Shown in pieces: positions 21,236-32,710 of a stretch of DNA of 64,000 bases. This stretch comes from Erinaceus europaeus (taxonomy: Eukaryota; Chordata; Mammalia; Eulipotyphla; Erinaceidae), in assembly GCF_950295315.1 (NCBI RefSeq), contig NC_080164.1, forward strand, positions 109,636,447-109,700,446, in the 5' to 3' direction. The notes beneath the pieces were generated by a model. It did no database searches. It had not been told where the DNA came from and worked only from the letters and a program-made list of their open reading frames with translations. Both the position numbers and the translations under genes were made by a program. How positions within the stretch are numbered: position 1 is the stretch's first letter; every line of letters starts with the position of its first letter.

Positions 21236-23408
21236 CTTTACTACGAAGCTATTGAGAGCAATGAACCCACCTTCTCTGACCCATTTTGGATGGAGCTAGA
21301 AGGAATTATGTTAAGTGAGCTAGGTAAGAAAGATAAAAATGAGTATGGGATGATCCCACTCATAAACAGAAGTTGAGAAAGAAGAACAGAGAGGGAAACT
21401 CAAAGCAGGATCTGACTGAACTTGGAGTATGGCACCAAAGTAAAAACCCTGGTCAAGGGTGAGGGTGGATGTTCGGCTTCACGGGGCTGGGGGGAGGGAG
21501 AGGGGAACAGGATGGGATGGGACACAGTCTTTTGGTGGTGGGAATGGTGTTTATGTACACTCCTATCAAATTGTAGTCATATAAATCACTATTTAATTAA
21601 TGAGAGGGGAAAATTCATTGAATGTCTCAAACTTTTTCATGCACATACCATAGGCTGAGTCTTCGATATGTTGATTCTCTTAAAAGCTTAGACGAGGGAG
21701 AACAGAAACAACTAGTGGCACAGCTGTATACAAATAATGCCAAAGGACATAATGTGATTACAGCAGTAACTATTGCCTTCTTAAACCCTAAGACAGCAGG
21801 AACCTCCCACTTCCTCCATAGAGACTATATTTTCCCGGTCCTGGAAACTCTAGGGTGGGGCTCACTTTCCTACATGCTTCTCTCAGTTCATACCAAATGA
21901 TATCACATCTGCTGATCCCAACCTAATCAATGCAACGAGTATCACCTCAGCATGCTTCACTTTAGACTGTGTCCAGAAACATCAGGCATGTAATATCAAC
22001 CCTTCACTCTCATTACTCAGGTGAGACCTTTCCTTTCATAGGATTCTTTAATTCCATTTCAGGTGGTTACTTCCTAACAAAGTACCAAAACCTAGATATA
22101 GACCAGGTCCCATGAGATAGAGCATATGTTCACATGTATTCATAAAAAAGGGCAAAATATATACCTGAAAGCAAAAGTAGACAATAGTCTGCAGTGAGTC
22201 AGTATGAAGTTCAGAATGAAATAGTGTCTACTTAGACTTAGATACCCTCCTCACCTATTTCCTATTATACTTCCCTCACTAACTCCCAAGCTATCCTTAT
22301 CAAAGCAAGGACTGCAATAAGGGCAAGAGACTGGCATACCTTAATGATGATTCTTCAGTGACTATTAGGCCACCCCATCAACTGGGGCCCTATTCAGGGA
22401 ATCCTGAGATTCTCAAACAGACATGATGACAAACAGTCATCTCTATCAGGAACAACACAAAAGTCCCCTTTGTGGGCCCCCATAGGACATTGCCCTCAAG
22501 TTGGATCAACAACGGTAGAGAATGTTTCATCCTCTGAAGGGAGGATGGACAACATACTCTATGCTCCACCTCAGTGAGATAGGTCCTGATATTGGGGCAG
22601 CTTGGAATGCTCCTACTCATGACCACAGAATGTGAGCTCAGATCTACAGGGATGCAGAGGTCACACAGGCTCCTAAGCTGAATATGGGCCCCAGATCACA
22701 TCAAATTGATGGAGCTTATAGTCAACAATATTTATATCCCTTTCCCATATTAGGGAGTTCTGATCCGGAACTCTCTTCCCTGATCCAGATTTCTGGTCCT
22801 TATTCCAGCCATGACATCATCTCCCCAGACAATAACTAGGATCCACCTGCATATCAGATTTCAGGCTCAGGGGAAAAAAAAAAAACAAAAAAACCTAGTA
22901 TAGCCACAGGCTCTTTGGAATATAACTAAAATAGGCCTACTAGCTATATAAAAAATAGAGACCCCCCCCCCCATTCTTCATCTGCACTGTTCCAGCCTTT
23001 AGGTTAATGATTATTCAACAACTTGTTTGGCTTTGTATGTTTACTCTCTTTTCAGCCACCAGGTTCCAGATGCTACCATGATGCCAACCAGACTTCCCTG
23101 GACAGACAACCCCACCAATGTATCCTGGAGCTCTGATTCCCCACAACCTTGCCCCACTAGGGAAAGAGAGAGACAGGCTGAGAGTATGGATCAACCTGTC
23201 AATTGCAGAGAAGCAATTACAGAAGCCAGACCTACCACCTTCTGCACCCCACAATGACCTTGGGTCTGTACTCCCAGACGGTTAAAGAATAGGAAAGCTA
23301 TCAGGGGAGGTGATGGGATACGGAGTCCTGGTGGTGGGAATTACGTGGAGTTGTACCCCTCTTATCCTATGGTTTTGTCAGTAATTCCTTTTTATAAATA
23401 AAATAAAA
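21236..23408 (+). mobile_element. L1 type B: ORF2 end plus ~1.9-kb 3' UTR
   Basis: 21236-21400 is the end of ORF2, readable as ELEGIMLSEL-like then MGWSHS-type codons, followed by GTATGGCACCAAAGTAAAAA, the point where types A and B part. A G-rich stretch (21477-21520) and TTTTGGTGGTGGGAATGGTG follow, then ~1.8 kb of non-coding sequence ending CCTATGGTTTTGTCAGTAAT and TTTATAAATAAAATAAA. The same order recurs in the shorter copies of this window, each beginning at a different point, as expected for 5'-truncated LINE copies. It has no long open frame. Type B is an inferred L1 subfamily, not one I can name. Confidence 0.85.
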
Positions 23409-23695
23409 TAGGGAGTCGGGCGGTGGCACAGCAGGTTAAGCGCACGTGGCTCAAAGCGCAAGGACCAGCGTAAGGATCCTGGTTCAAGCTCCTGGCTCCC
23501 CACCTACAGGGGAGTTGCTTCACAAGCCACAAGGGGTGAAGCAGGTCTGCCGATGTCTATCTTTCTCTCTCTCTCTCTCTGTCTTCCCCTCCTCTCTTCA
23601 TTTCTCTCTCTGTCCTACCCAACAATGACATCAATAACCACAACAATGTTAAACAAGGGCAACAAAAGGGAAAATAAATAAGTAAAATAAAAATT
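23409..23695 (+). mobile_element. Class 1 SINE in the L1 A-tail
   Basis: GGGAGTCGGGCGGTGGCACA starts directly after AAATAAAATA of the type B tail, and the same AAATAAAATA motif recurs after the SINE, so it landed in the tail. The A-box and B-box regions are well preserved. Confidence 0.93.
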
Positions 23696-23932
23696 CAAAA
23701 TAAAATAAAATAACATATCTTTGGCATACAGCAACAGGACATGGTTGCCTGAAGTATTAAAGTACAGTCAGCTGATTTCTACTACAGAGTGATTCCTGTA
23801 AGTCATCATCAGTTGATTTTTGTGAAAGTGTTTCAAAAGTCAGACAAACGCTGCTCTCTCTATTTAAAGATGGATTTTAGTCCATTTTTCTTATGCCTGT
23901 CTAAGAATTTAGTATATAGCATTTGTTTCAGT
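23696..23932. other. No gene seen
   Basis: Unassigned AT-rich sequence. Confidence 0.5.
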
Positions 23933-24233
23933 TCCCAATACTTTTAAAAATATTTATTTATTTATTCCCTTTTGTTGCCCTTGTTTTTTTTTTTATTGTT
24001 GTAGTTATTATTGTTGTCGTTGTTGGACAGGACAGAGAGAAATGGAGAGAGGTTGGGAAAACAGAGGGGGAGAGAAAGATGACACCTGCAGACCTGCTTC
24101 ACCGCTTGTGAAATGACCTCCCTAAAGGTGGGAAGCCAGGGGCTCGAACCAGGATCCTTATGCTGGTCCCTGTGCTTTGCACCATCTGCACTTAACCCAC
24201 TGTGCTACCGCCCGACTCCCTCCCAATACTTTT
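23933..24233 (-). mobile_element. Class 1 SINE, 13-bp duplication
   Basis: Body 23946-24220; TCCCAATACTTTT at 23933-23945 and 24221-24233. Confidence 0.94.
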
Positions 24234-24334
24234 TGATGGACACTTTTCATACTTGATGCTATTTTGAAATGCTTGTCTGTTGCACTTTTCCTTCACACAA
24301 AGTGAACAGAATGTGTAAAATCTTCATTTTTGTC

Positions 24335-24547
24335 TCAGTTCAATTGATTTTTTTAAACTTTATTTAGTTTGATAGGACAGAGATCAGTTGGGAGAGAAGC
24401 AAGATAGAGAGGGAGACAGAGGGACTCCTGCAGCTCTGCTTCACTGCTTGTGAAGCTTCTTCTTACAGTTGGGGACCAGGGGCTTGAACCCAGGTCCTAG
24501 TGCATTGTAGTGTGTGCACTGAATTAGGTATGCCCCCTCAGTTTAAT
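24335..24547 (-). mobile_element. Class 3 SINE
   Basis: Body about 24349-24535, with near-identical CTCAGTTCAATT / CTCAGTTTAATT at the two ends. Confidence 0.88.
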
Positions 24548-24920
24548 TTACAACATTTTTCTCTCTCTCAATAACAGGAGCTCATAAGTATGTGTCACCC
24601 AAACAAATCGTGAGAATGACCCTGGCTCAAAGCTCTCAGGTTAATATGATGGTACTCTGCTATAGCAGATGCTTGCATTGTGGTGTCAATTATTTGAGGA
24701 TCCTAAGATGGTCACCTTTTATGAGAGTCAGTTCAGACAGCAGATCAAAATTTAAGATCAGAGCAGGTGATTAAATGAAAAGCCATTAAATAAAAGTATA
24801 CACTGACAACCATTGTTTGATGTTTCTTATATCCTCAATTATTAGAAAATGAAAATCCAGAGAAAATAGGACGTCACGAAATGGATGTCACAATCTCATT
24901 CAAAGAAACTGCATGCCTCT
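24548..24920. other. No gene seen
   Basis: Unassigned. Confidence 0.5.
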
Positions 24921-25024
24921 TACAGCCTGGGAAATGATGCAGTGGATAAAGCAATGGACTCTCAGACATGAGGTTCTGAGTTTGACCCCTGGCATTGCAT
25001 GCACCAGTGATGCTCTGGTTCTCC

Positions 25025-25119
<95 letters not shown>

Positions 25120-25122
25120 TCA
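24921..25122 (+). mobile_element. Class 5 SINE with expanded (TC)n
   Basis: GATGCAGTGGATAAAGCAATG, CTCAGACATGAGGTTCTGAG, CACCAGTGATGCTCTGGTTC, then ~90 bp of TC repeats. Confidence 0.88.
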
Positions 25123-25159
25123 GCCATCCCTCATCTGTTTGTCTGTCTAGCTCTCTCCC

Positions 25160-26300
25160 CAGACAAAGTAAGGACTACAAAAGCTGGGTAAGGGCAAAAT
25201 ACCGGCAAACTGGCAAATGTTCATGATGGCTTTTTGGCTTACTACCAGGCCACCTCATCTCCCATCCTGGGATTTCCACATAGATATGATGAGCATAGAC
25301 TTCTAACAGATCCCTCTCTCCACTGTCACTGGTCATCTTCCATTAGGAAGAACATAATGGACACCTACATGGGCCCCTATAGGATCTTGCCCTCAATGTG
25401 GATCAACAATAGTAGGGACTGCCCCATTATCGGAAGGGAAGTTGGACCCAAGTCCTCTATCATCTGAGGAGGATGGGTCTGGCAAAGGGTGCAGTCTAGT
25501 AAGTTCCTAGCTATGACCACATATTGTAAGCTCAGACCTTACAGGGATGTAGAAGTTACATAGGCTTCTGCACTGAATATAGGTCCCAGATCAAATCAAT
25601 GAGGTATACAGTTAATGGTATTCATATACTTTTCCCAGATTTGGTGGCTACTCTCTTCCCTGATCCAGCTTTCTAGTCCTATTTTCAACTATGATACCAT
25701 CTCCCCAAATAATATATTTGGCCAACCTGCATGTTAGCTATCAGGCTCAGGCAAAAATTAGTAAAGTCATGGGCCCCTTGGAATATTCCCAAAATAGACC
25801 TATCAACCTTTTCCAGAATGGAGACCCCAAGTTGCATTTGCTATATTCTTGCCTTTAGGGTCCAGATTATTAAACACTTTGTTCTTTTTTTTATATCTTA
25901 ATGCTTTTTTCAGACACCAAATTACAGATGCTACCATGATGCCAACCTCACTCCCCTAAGCAGATGACTTCAGCAATGTACCCTGGAACCCCATCTCTCC
26001 AGAGCCCTGCTCCACTAGGGAAAGATAGAAACAGGCAGGGAGTGTGGATTGACCTACCAATCCCCATCTTCAGTGGAGAAGAAATTACAAAAGCTAGACT
26101 TTCCACCTTCTGCACCCCATAATGATCTTGGGTCCATACTCCCAGAGAGATAAAGAATAGGAAAGTTTCCAGTGAAGGGAATGGGATATGGAACTCTAAT
26201 GGTGGGAAATGTGTGGAATTTTTACCCCTCTTATCCCATGGTTTTGTTGATATTTTCTATTTTCTATTTTACAAATAAATTCAATTAAAATAAATAAAAT
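25160..26300 (+). mobile_element. L1 type B 3' UTR, 5' truncated
   Basis: Starts within the UTR (AGACAAAGTAAGGACTACAA) and keeps the internal part lacking in the 56.8-kb copy. Ends CCATGGTTTTGTTGATATTT and AAATAAATTCAATTAAAATAAA. More diverged than other copies. Confidence 0.88.
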
Positions 26301-26345
26301 GTTTTTCCCCACTGAATAGAGACAGCTATCAATCAAGAGGGAAGA
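26301..26345 (-). mobile_element. Class 3 SINE scrap
   Basis: GAATAGAGACAGCTATCAAT only. Confidence 0.5.
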
Positions 26346-26389
26346 TCGAAGGAGATCATTCTGATCCAGTTGACCCAGTTGAGTCTTCA

Positions 26390-26580
26390 GAGGATTGCAG
26401 TTCTGTTTCTAAGACTTGTGGTTATCTTGCAAAGGTGGGAGGGTGGTAACACAGAACTTTGGTGGTAGATGGGATGTGGAACTAAGGAATTACATAGAAT
26501 GTATATGTGGAACTATACAATCATATATTATAGAATCTTATAATTGTGTAACCCATTGCTAATAAAAAAAATAAAAATGA
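26390..26580 (+). mobile_element. Older L1 tail variant
   Basis: CAGAACTTTGGTGGTAGATG, then TAATTGTGTAACCCATTGCT and AATAAAAAA: an earlier relative of type B tails. Confidence 0.65.
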
Positions 26581-26689
26581 CTGCAGTTCTGATGCCTTGA
26601 TTATAACTTTGTGACACAGCTTGGGTGAGGAAATTCCAGCTACATCACAAGTGATTCCTGACATGCACACTGAAATAATGAATTATCAT

Positions 26690-26972
26690 GTTGGTGTTGT
26701 TGTTGCTATTGTTGTTATGTGTGTCAAACGTTTGAATGCTTTCCTAGGAAACAAAGATCCCATTCTTATATTTGAAGAGAGAAAAAAATGAAGAGGAAGA
26801 GACAGATAAAGAGAGAAAAGAAGGGGAGGCCTAGGGAGACATCCCTGGACATTCCACCATCCATGAAGTTCCAAATATGCCATTCTGCTCCCAGGGTGTG
26901 CTGGAGATTGAACCCAGGGATTCTGACATGGCAACACGTGCAATTATATTGTGTAAGCTAGCCCACTGTTCC
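26690..26972 (-). mobile_element. Probable old SINE, unclassified
   Basis: GA-rich body then GGTGTGCTGGAGATTGAACC and GTGTAAGCTAGCCCACT, the reversed head of a tRNA-derived element unlike the main classes. Confidence 0.5.
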
Positions 26973-27177
26973 CAAACATTTTTTTATAAACCACTATTTT
27001 GACATGAAATACATAACCATGCAAGCTAATGTTTACTGAAAATATTAATTGGCCAATGTATTAAAGTAAATCTTGAAGTCTGTGATACAGCATGCACTCC
27101 AAAGAATATGCCATGTTGCAGAAATCTTTCAACCATCTGTGGTGAAGAATATGACATAGAAAGAATACAACACAGTT

Positions 27178-27462
27178 TTTTTTTGTCACCAGGATCATCA
27201 CTGGGGCTCTATGCCAGCACTACGTATCTACTACTCATGACAGCCATTTTTTCCATTTTATTGGGTAAGACAGAGATAAATTGAGAGAGGAGGGGGACAT
27301 ATAGAAGGAGAGAGATAGATAGACACCTGCATACCTGATTCACAGCTTGTGATGTGACCCCACTGCAGGTGGGGAGATGGGGACTCGAACCTGGATCCTT
27401 GCTCAGGTCCTTTCGATTTAGTACTATGTGCGCTTAACCAGGTTTGCCACTGCCTAGGCCCC
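27178..27462 (-). mobile_element. Class 2 SINE
   Basis: Reversed: TCACCAGGATCATCACTGGG, CATGACAGCCATTTTTTCC, GGGGACTCGAACCTGGATCC, GCTTAACCAGGTTTGCCACT. Confidence 0.88.
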
Positions 27463-27474
27463 CTCGACATAGCT

Positions 27475-27735
27475 TATTAGGCTGCTGGTATATACCCAAG
27501 AGCATATACTGTGGAGTATATATACATATATATTCAATGAAAAACTACTTAGTAATCAAAAAGGATGAGATTGTATCATTTGGAACAAAATGGGTGGAGA
27601 TGAAAGTGATTACACAAAGTGAAATCAGTGAAGCAGTGAAGGACAAGTACTGCTCATGAAAGGAATACAAATAACTAAAGTAAATGAATTAGAAAGCACA
27701 AGGTGACCCAAACTGTAAAACACTATTAATTGATT
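27475..27735 (+). mobile_element. Ancient L1 ORF2 end
   Basis: ATATACTGTGGAGTATATAT and GGATGAGATTGTATCATTTG, GGGTGGAGATGAAAGTGATT match the ORF2 C-terminal block with many changes. Confidence 0.65.
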
Positions 27736-28111
27736 TTAGAGATACAGTAAGACCTAACTTCTTCCATGTGATAATACAACTGCATAATTCCTTCTCTTTC
27801 ATCAGTCTTTCTCAGTACTGCAGATTTCCTGGGTGGGTTAAACACTGGCATCCTCCTGCCCACCCCACCCCCACCCCCAATGCTAGGACTATTTCTTTTC
27901 CTTTCCTTTCTTTTTAAAAAGTTTGCTTATTTTCAGGAAACAGGAGCAATGTTCCTCTCCGATTTCATACAGTGCTAGGAATGGAATCTGGAACTTGTAT
28001 GACAGTCCTCTCTGCTACCCCTGAACAATATCCCCAGTTCATTCTTATTTTAATATTCTTTTAAAAATCAATTTAAGTTAAATCCAAATCAACAATTAAG
28101 TATTTCTTTTT
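27736..28111. other. No gene; a weak class 4 remnant
   Basis: 27935-28036 resembles a reversed class 4 SINE (CAGTGCTAGGAATGGAATCT). The rest is unassigned. Confidence 0.4.
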
Positions 28112-28286
28112 TTAATTACTTAATTTTGGAGAGAGAAGTTGAGAGGGGAAGAGGAGGGGTGGAGAGAGAGACACACACTTGCAGCCCTGCTTAACCACTC
28201 TTGAAGCTTTCCCCTGCAGATTTAAACCTGGGTCCTTGTACACTGCAATGTGTGCACTCAACCTAGTGTGCCACCTCCCAGCCCCC
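28112..28286 (-). mobile_element. Class 3 SINE
   Basis: CTGCTTAACCACTCTTGAAG to GCACTCAACCTAGTGTGCCACC, reversed. Confidence 0.85.
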
Positions 28287-28615
28287 ATTAAATATGTCCA
28301 TACTGGTATATGCCATTAAAATTAAAAGAATCATGATGAATTTTTCTCTTATGTGCTTCTTTCTCTCTCTTTTTAATTTTTGTATTACATTACTGACTTA
28401 ATATTGATTTACAGACTTGTTATCACAAGGATGAAATTCCATATTTTAGTGAAGTGTACAACTATGGTTATTTCTAGTCTACCAACAAAGCACTAACAAA
28501 ACCTGAAGCTAGAAGGGCATGTAAGAATTTTCTTCTGCTTCTTACTGCAATTGGGGACTGAGCTGGAACTTTAAAACCAGATAGGACTGTAAGAGAGTTG
28601 GGGGTAGGGGAGAGG
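28287..28615. other. No gene seen
   Basis: Unassigned. Confidence 0.5.
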
Positions 28616-29110
28616 TGTATGAAAAAAAGTTTTCTAAGAAAGGGAAACAACCTGAGAAAGAGCAAGTTCAGAAGATTTTTATTGTTTGGGGTTTTTTGTT
28701 TGCTTGTCTTTTTTTCTTTTTTTTTAATTTCCACCAGGGTTATCATTGGAGCTTGGTGCCAACACTATGAATCCATTGCTCCTGGTGACCTTTTTTCCTT
28801 TCTATTTTATTGGATAGGATAGAGAAAAATTGAGAGGGAGAAAAAGAGGGAGAGAAGGGGAGGGAGAGAAGAGTATGAAGAAAAGTCTTCTAAGAAAGGA
28901 AAAAAAAACTTGAGAAAGAGCAGGTTCAGAAGATTTTTATTGTTTGGGGTTTTATGTTTGCTTGTTTTTGTTGTTTTTTTTTAATTTCCACCAAGGTTAT
29001 CACTGGAGCTTGGTGCCAACACTATGAATCCATTTCTCCTGGTGGCCTTTTTTCCTTTCTATTTTATTGGATAGGATAGAGAGAAATTGAGAGGGATGAA
29101 GGGAGGGAGG
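28616..29110 (+). repeat. Tandem duplication, two ~255-bp units
   Basis: 28616-28870 and 28872-29110 repeat in the same order: GTATGAAAAAAAG, TTCAGAAGATTTTTATTGTT, TTTTTAATTTCCACCA, GCTTGGTGCCAACACTATGA. Each unit holds unique sequence plus the start of a reversed class 2 SINE, so the event followed SINE insertion. The units differ at a modest number of sites. Confidence 0.88.
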
Positions 29111-29121
29111 AAAAAAAGGGA

Positions 29122-29152
<31 letters not shown>

Positions 29153-29250
29153 CTCTGCTCATCTGCTTCACCAGTCTTAAAGTGCCCGGGCTGCGGAGTG
29201 GGGGATGGGGGGGTCACACAAGCTTAACCAGGTGTGCCACCACGCAGCCC
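28728..29250 (-). mobile_element. Class 2 SINE, partly duplicated
   Basis: The 3' domain is present twice (28728 and 28984) because of the tandem duplication; one CT-rich body and head follow to 29250 (TTAACCAGGTGTGCCACCAC). Confidence 0.8.
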
Positions 29251-29295
29251 AAGATCTGATTTTTTTTTTTTAAAAAAAAACAAGTCAATAGAAAT

Positions 29296-29372
29296 GTTTC
29301 ATATGTGCCAACTACTGTATTTTACTGTCAATTGTAAACCATTAATCTCCCCAATAAAGAAAAACAAAATGA
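29296..29372 (+). mobile_element. L1 type A tail, ~77 bp
   Basis: TGTGCCAACTACTGTATTTT, then CCATTAATCTCCCCAATAAA. Confidence 0.85.
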
Positions 29373-29373
29373 A

Positions 29374-29708
29374 AGGAGGAGGAGGAGGGGGGGAGGAGGA
29401 GGAGGGGGGAGGAGGGGGGAGGAGGAGGAGGAGGGGGGAGGGGAGGGGGAGGGAAGGGGGAGGGGAGGGGGAGGGGAAGGGGAGGGGGAGGAGGGGGAGG
29501 GGGAGGGGAGGGGAAGGGGAGGGGGAGGAGGGGGAGGAGGAGGGGGAGGAGGAGGGGGAGGAGGAGGATGAGGAGGAGGGGGAGGAGGGGGAGGAGGAGG
29601 GGGAGGAGGAGGAGGGGGAGGAGGAGGAGGAGGAGGGGGAGGAGGAGGGGGAGGAGGAGGAGGGGGAGGAGGAGGAGGAGGAGGAGGGGGAGGAGGAGGA
29701 GGAGGAGA
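29374..29708. repeat. 335-bp (GGA)n/(GGGGA)n purine tract
   Basis: Uninterrupted purines except for a single T near 29570. Sequences of this kind can form G-quadruplexes or triplexes in vitro. Long Glu/Gly or Pro/Ser reading frames over it are artefacts. It lies exactly between a type A and a type B L1 tail. Confidence 0.97.
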
Positions 29709-29985
29709 CATTCTCCACTAGGGAAAGAGAAAGACAGGCTGGGAGTATGGATCAACTTGTCAACGCCCATGTTCAGCGGGGAAGCAATTACAGAAGCCAG
29801 ACCTTCCACCTTCTGCATCCCACAATGACCCTGGGTCCATACTCCCAGAGTGTTAAGGAATGGGAAAGCTATCAGGGGAGGGGATGGAATATAGAGTTCT
29901 GGTGTTGGGAATTGTGTGAAGTTGTACCCCTCTTATCCTATGGCTTAGTCAATGTTTCCTTTTAATAAATAAAAAATTAAATTAA
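29709..29985 (+). mobile_element. L1 type B tail
   Basis: CTCCACTAGGGAAAGAGAAAG to TCCTTTTAATAAATAAAAAA. Confidence 0.92.
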
Positions 29986-29994
29986 AAAAAGGAA

Positions 29995-30075
29995 AAATGC
30001 CCAACTGGAGAGGTGGCTTTATAGTGCTGGTACCAAATCCTAGCAATAACCCCGGTAACAAGAAAAAAAAAACAA
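29995..30075 (+). mobile_element. Class 2 SINE 3' domain only
   Basis: CTTTATAGTGCTGGTACCAA and CCTAGCAATAACCCCGGTAA. Confidence 0.7.
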
Positions 30076-30765
30076 CCTAATAGCTATAAAACATAATTTC
30101 CTTAGTATAAACTAATTCACAAATACAGAACCTTTAAAAAAGTCCAAATCTCCCAGTATATACCTGATGTTACAGAGTACTTGTAGTACCTTCTTTTACT
30201 ATGTCTTCATCATTTTTTTTTTTTTTAAGGAAAATAAAAAGTAAAACTGTATTAAAGAAAAAAAAAGAAACGAGTCAAGTCTTGTAGTTTACTTATATGT
30301 ACCTTCTCTAAACTTGTACTGGACAATGAGTCTCTCTTCTAGAAGGGCACAATAAGATTAGTAGAGGGAGATTCTCTTCTTGAGATCTTTTCATGTTTAT
30401 TTCAATGAGGACAGAAGTGGCTTCTAAAGCTGGTGACCCTGCTAGAATAGCAAACCGGGTTGAAGGAAAAAAGGCAAAGACATGCTAAGGAACAACTGGA
30501 GAAACTTTCTGATAGCCCAGCACAGTCTCTGGGCAAGTCACTGAGGCTCCTTGGATCTCTCTTCTCTTTCCATTTAGAAAATAACATTTTAATTAGTTGA
30601 TCTATAAGTTCTAATTCTATTTAATGGAAGTATTAAAACCTCCTTTAACACAGTCAACCAAATATAATTTGTTATTGACTTTTGCAATAAGCCCATATTT
30701 AATCATATACAAATGTTACTATTTTCCCATCTTTTCACATATACTTATTCACTTCCCTTTTTTAT
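30076..30765. other. Unassigned DNA
   Basis: No transposon seen and no coding signal. 30380-30560 is slightly less AT-rich. Confidence 0.45.
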
Positions 30766-30960
30766 TTAAATTTATTAAAATTTATCTGTTGGACAGAAAA
30801 GGTCAGAAATGGAAAGGAAGAGGGAGATAGAGCTAAAGAGAGACACCCACAGCCCTGCTTCACTACTCATGAACCTTCCCCCCTGCAGGTGGGGACCAGG
30901 GGCTTGAACCTGGTTCCTTGTACCATGTCCACTTAACCCGATGCACCGCCATCCAGCCCC
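30766..30960 (-). mobile_element. Class 3 SINE
   Basis: CTTCCCCCCTGCAGGTGGGG and CCACTTAACCCGATGCACCG reversed. Confidence 0.9.
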
Positions 30961-31435
30961 ATACTTACTTACTTTCTGTATCACCTCACACTGTTCTTCT
31001 ACCATACAGGTCCACTCCAACAGATATATATATATATATATTTTGTGGGGTGGTGGTGCTATAAGGGCAATTGTTGAGATAGGAATGAAATTAGCATGCA
31101 CGTATCAGCCCGATGAGCATACTATTGATTTCTGCAAACCCACAAGGGATTGTGTGTATGTCAGAAGTTATTTAGGGAAGTGTGTGATGGAAATAGAGGT
31201 TCCTGCTGATCTTCCCTTGTTCTCCTTCTCCCTGCCACCTGCCATGCTGCTTTCCCTGGGACTCAATATGTGTAAGCTGAGCTCTGGGAAATAGCTTAGA
31301 CTCATGGCTCCCTGCTATCATGACTAGCCCATCTTTGTCACTTTGCCCGTTTTGCTGAACCTAAGTAATATACAACATAATAAGTCTCCCATTTGTTTAA
31401 ACCCCAGACAAACCCATGCCAGAGTTTTTTATTTT
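30961..31435. other. Unassigned; short (TA)n
   Basis: (TA)n at 31022-31041. 31060-31330 has mixed composition and an open frame I do not recognise. Confidence 0.45.
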
Positions 31436-31667
31436 TTAAATTACAATAGGCAATCACTAGGGCTTGATGCCTGCATGACAAATGGCTACTCGCCTCAGCC
31501 ATTTTAAAAAAAAATTTATTTATTTACTAGATAGAGACAGAAAGAAATTGATAACAGAGGAGGAGGTAGAGAGGGAAAGAGTCAGGGAGACACCTGAAGC
31601 CCTGTGTCACCACTCATGAAGCTCCCTAACACATGTGCCTAACCAGATGCACCACTACCTGGCCCCA
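31436..31667 (-). mobile_element. Class 2 SINE, diverged
   Basis: GGCAATCACTAGGGCTTGAT, TTACTAGATAGAGACAGAAA, CCTAACCAGATGCACCACTA. Confidence 0.75.
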
Positions 31668-31671
31668 GCTG

Positions 31672-31833
31672 TTAGTCTTTCTTTTTTGACAAAGACAGAA
31701 ATAAATCGGGTAAGAAGAGGAGAGACACCTGCAGCACTGCTCCACTGCTGAAGAATATTTTCCCCCTGCAAGTGGAGCCTAGGGCTTGAACTAGAATCCT
31801 CATTTACATTAACACATATGCCATCTCCTGATG
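31672..31833 (-). mobile_element. Class 3 SINE, diverged
   Basis: CACCTGCAGCACTGCTCCAC and GGGCTTGAACTAGAATCCTC, abutting the previous SINE. Confidence 0.75.
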
Positions 31834-32455
31834 TCAAAAACTTAATAAGTTGCTATAGCAATTTTTTTCTGATTCTCTGCTGCATCTCAAGATCCTGAGA
31901 GTCTGGCATAAAGTACATCTAACCTCAGTACTTTATTTACTTATTCAATTAATGGTTCAAAGAATTCCAAAAATAAACTTTTATGAGATACTCCATGTGT
32001 TTTATCTTTTATTAATGTAAATATTCTCCCTAGAGTGTTTTACTTTTGAATGTGACGAACTCCACTGTGATACTGGCATGTGTTATAAAACATATTATTT
32101 TCTTCTTCAGCTGGTTTTCTCTTGAGAATACTAGATTTGAAAATTGGGACTTAGCTATGGCATCTAATCTAGAGTTTACCAACACTGACAAAGGCAAACC
32201 ACTACAGGCAAGCGATCTACATCCCCAAGTAAATATAAAAGTCAATGTCCCCTGTTCTACAAAGCTGTACCTTGGCTGTGCTATCATTTTACTTTTTTTA
32301 TTATTTGAAAATTAATTATAGCTATGAGGATGCAGGGATTAGTCATGTGTACGTACAAAAAAGTTTCATCTTTCTCAGATGTAGAAACTATTATTTCTAT
32401 AATCCATGATAATACATCAGTTAGCTTCTGCAACTTGGGGTTTGGACAGTGTCTA
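31834..32455. other. Unassigned AT-rich DNA
   Basis: 89- and 85-codon open frames on opposite strands look random. Confidence 0.5.
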
Positions 32456-32460
32456 GATCT

Positions 32461-32590
32461 AGAGAGACAGCATAATGACTATGCAAAAGATTATGCCTGA
32501 GACTCCCAAGTCTCAGGTTTGACCCCATGCACCACCAATAGCTGAACAGTGCTTCATTAAAAAATAAGTAAATAAAAATAAAAATTAAGA
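32461..32590 (+). mobile_element. Class 4 SINE
   Basis: AGAGACAGCATAATGACTAT to GCTGAACAGTGCTTCATTAA. Confidence 0.82.
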
Positions 32591-32654
32591 AAGAGAAGAC
32601 TTTGAAATTTTAACACTTGGGAGGAAGTGGGTTTTCTGGTTAAAAAAAAAAAGA

Positions 32655-32710
32655 TTTTGGGGTCTTGTGCATTGTAACATGTGCACTGCTCAACCAGGCT
32701 CCTTCCTTTT
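32655..32710 (-). mobile_element. Class 3 SINE head scrap
   Basis: CTTGTGCATTGTAACATGTG then CTCAACCAGG. Confidence 0.5.

Noticed and set aside
21236..23408. Type B tail as an endogenous retrovirus LTR
   Set aside because: Copies have variable left ends, a fixed A-rich right end and, at 56840, an 18-bp duplication; LTRs have two fixed ends and 4-6-bp duplications.
29234..29965. 243-codon Glu/Gly-rich open frame and the Pro/Ser-rich frames opposite it
   Set aside because: They are translations of the (GGA)n tract between two L1 tails; repetitive composition, no start context, open in most frames on both strands.
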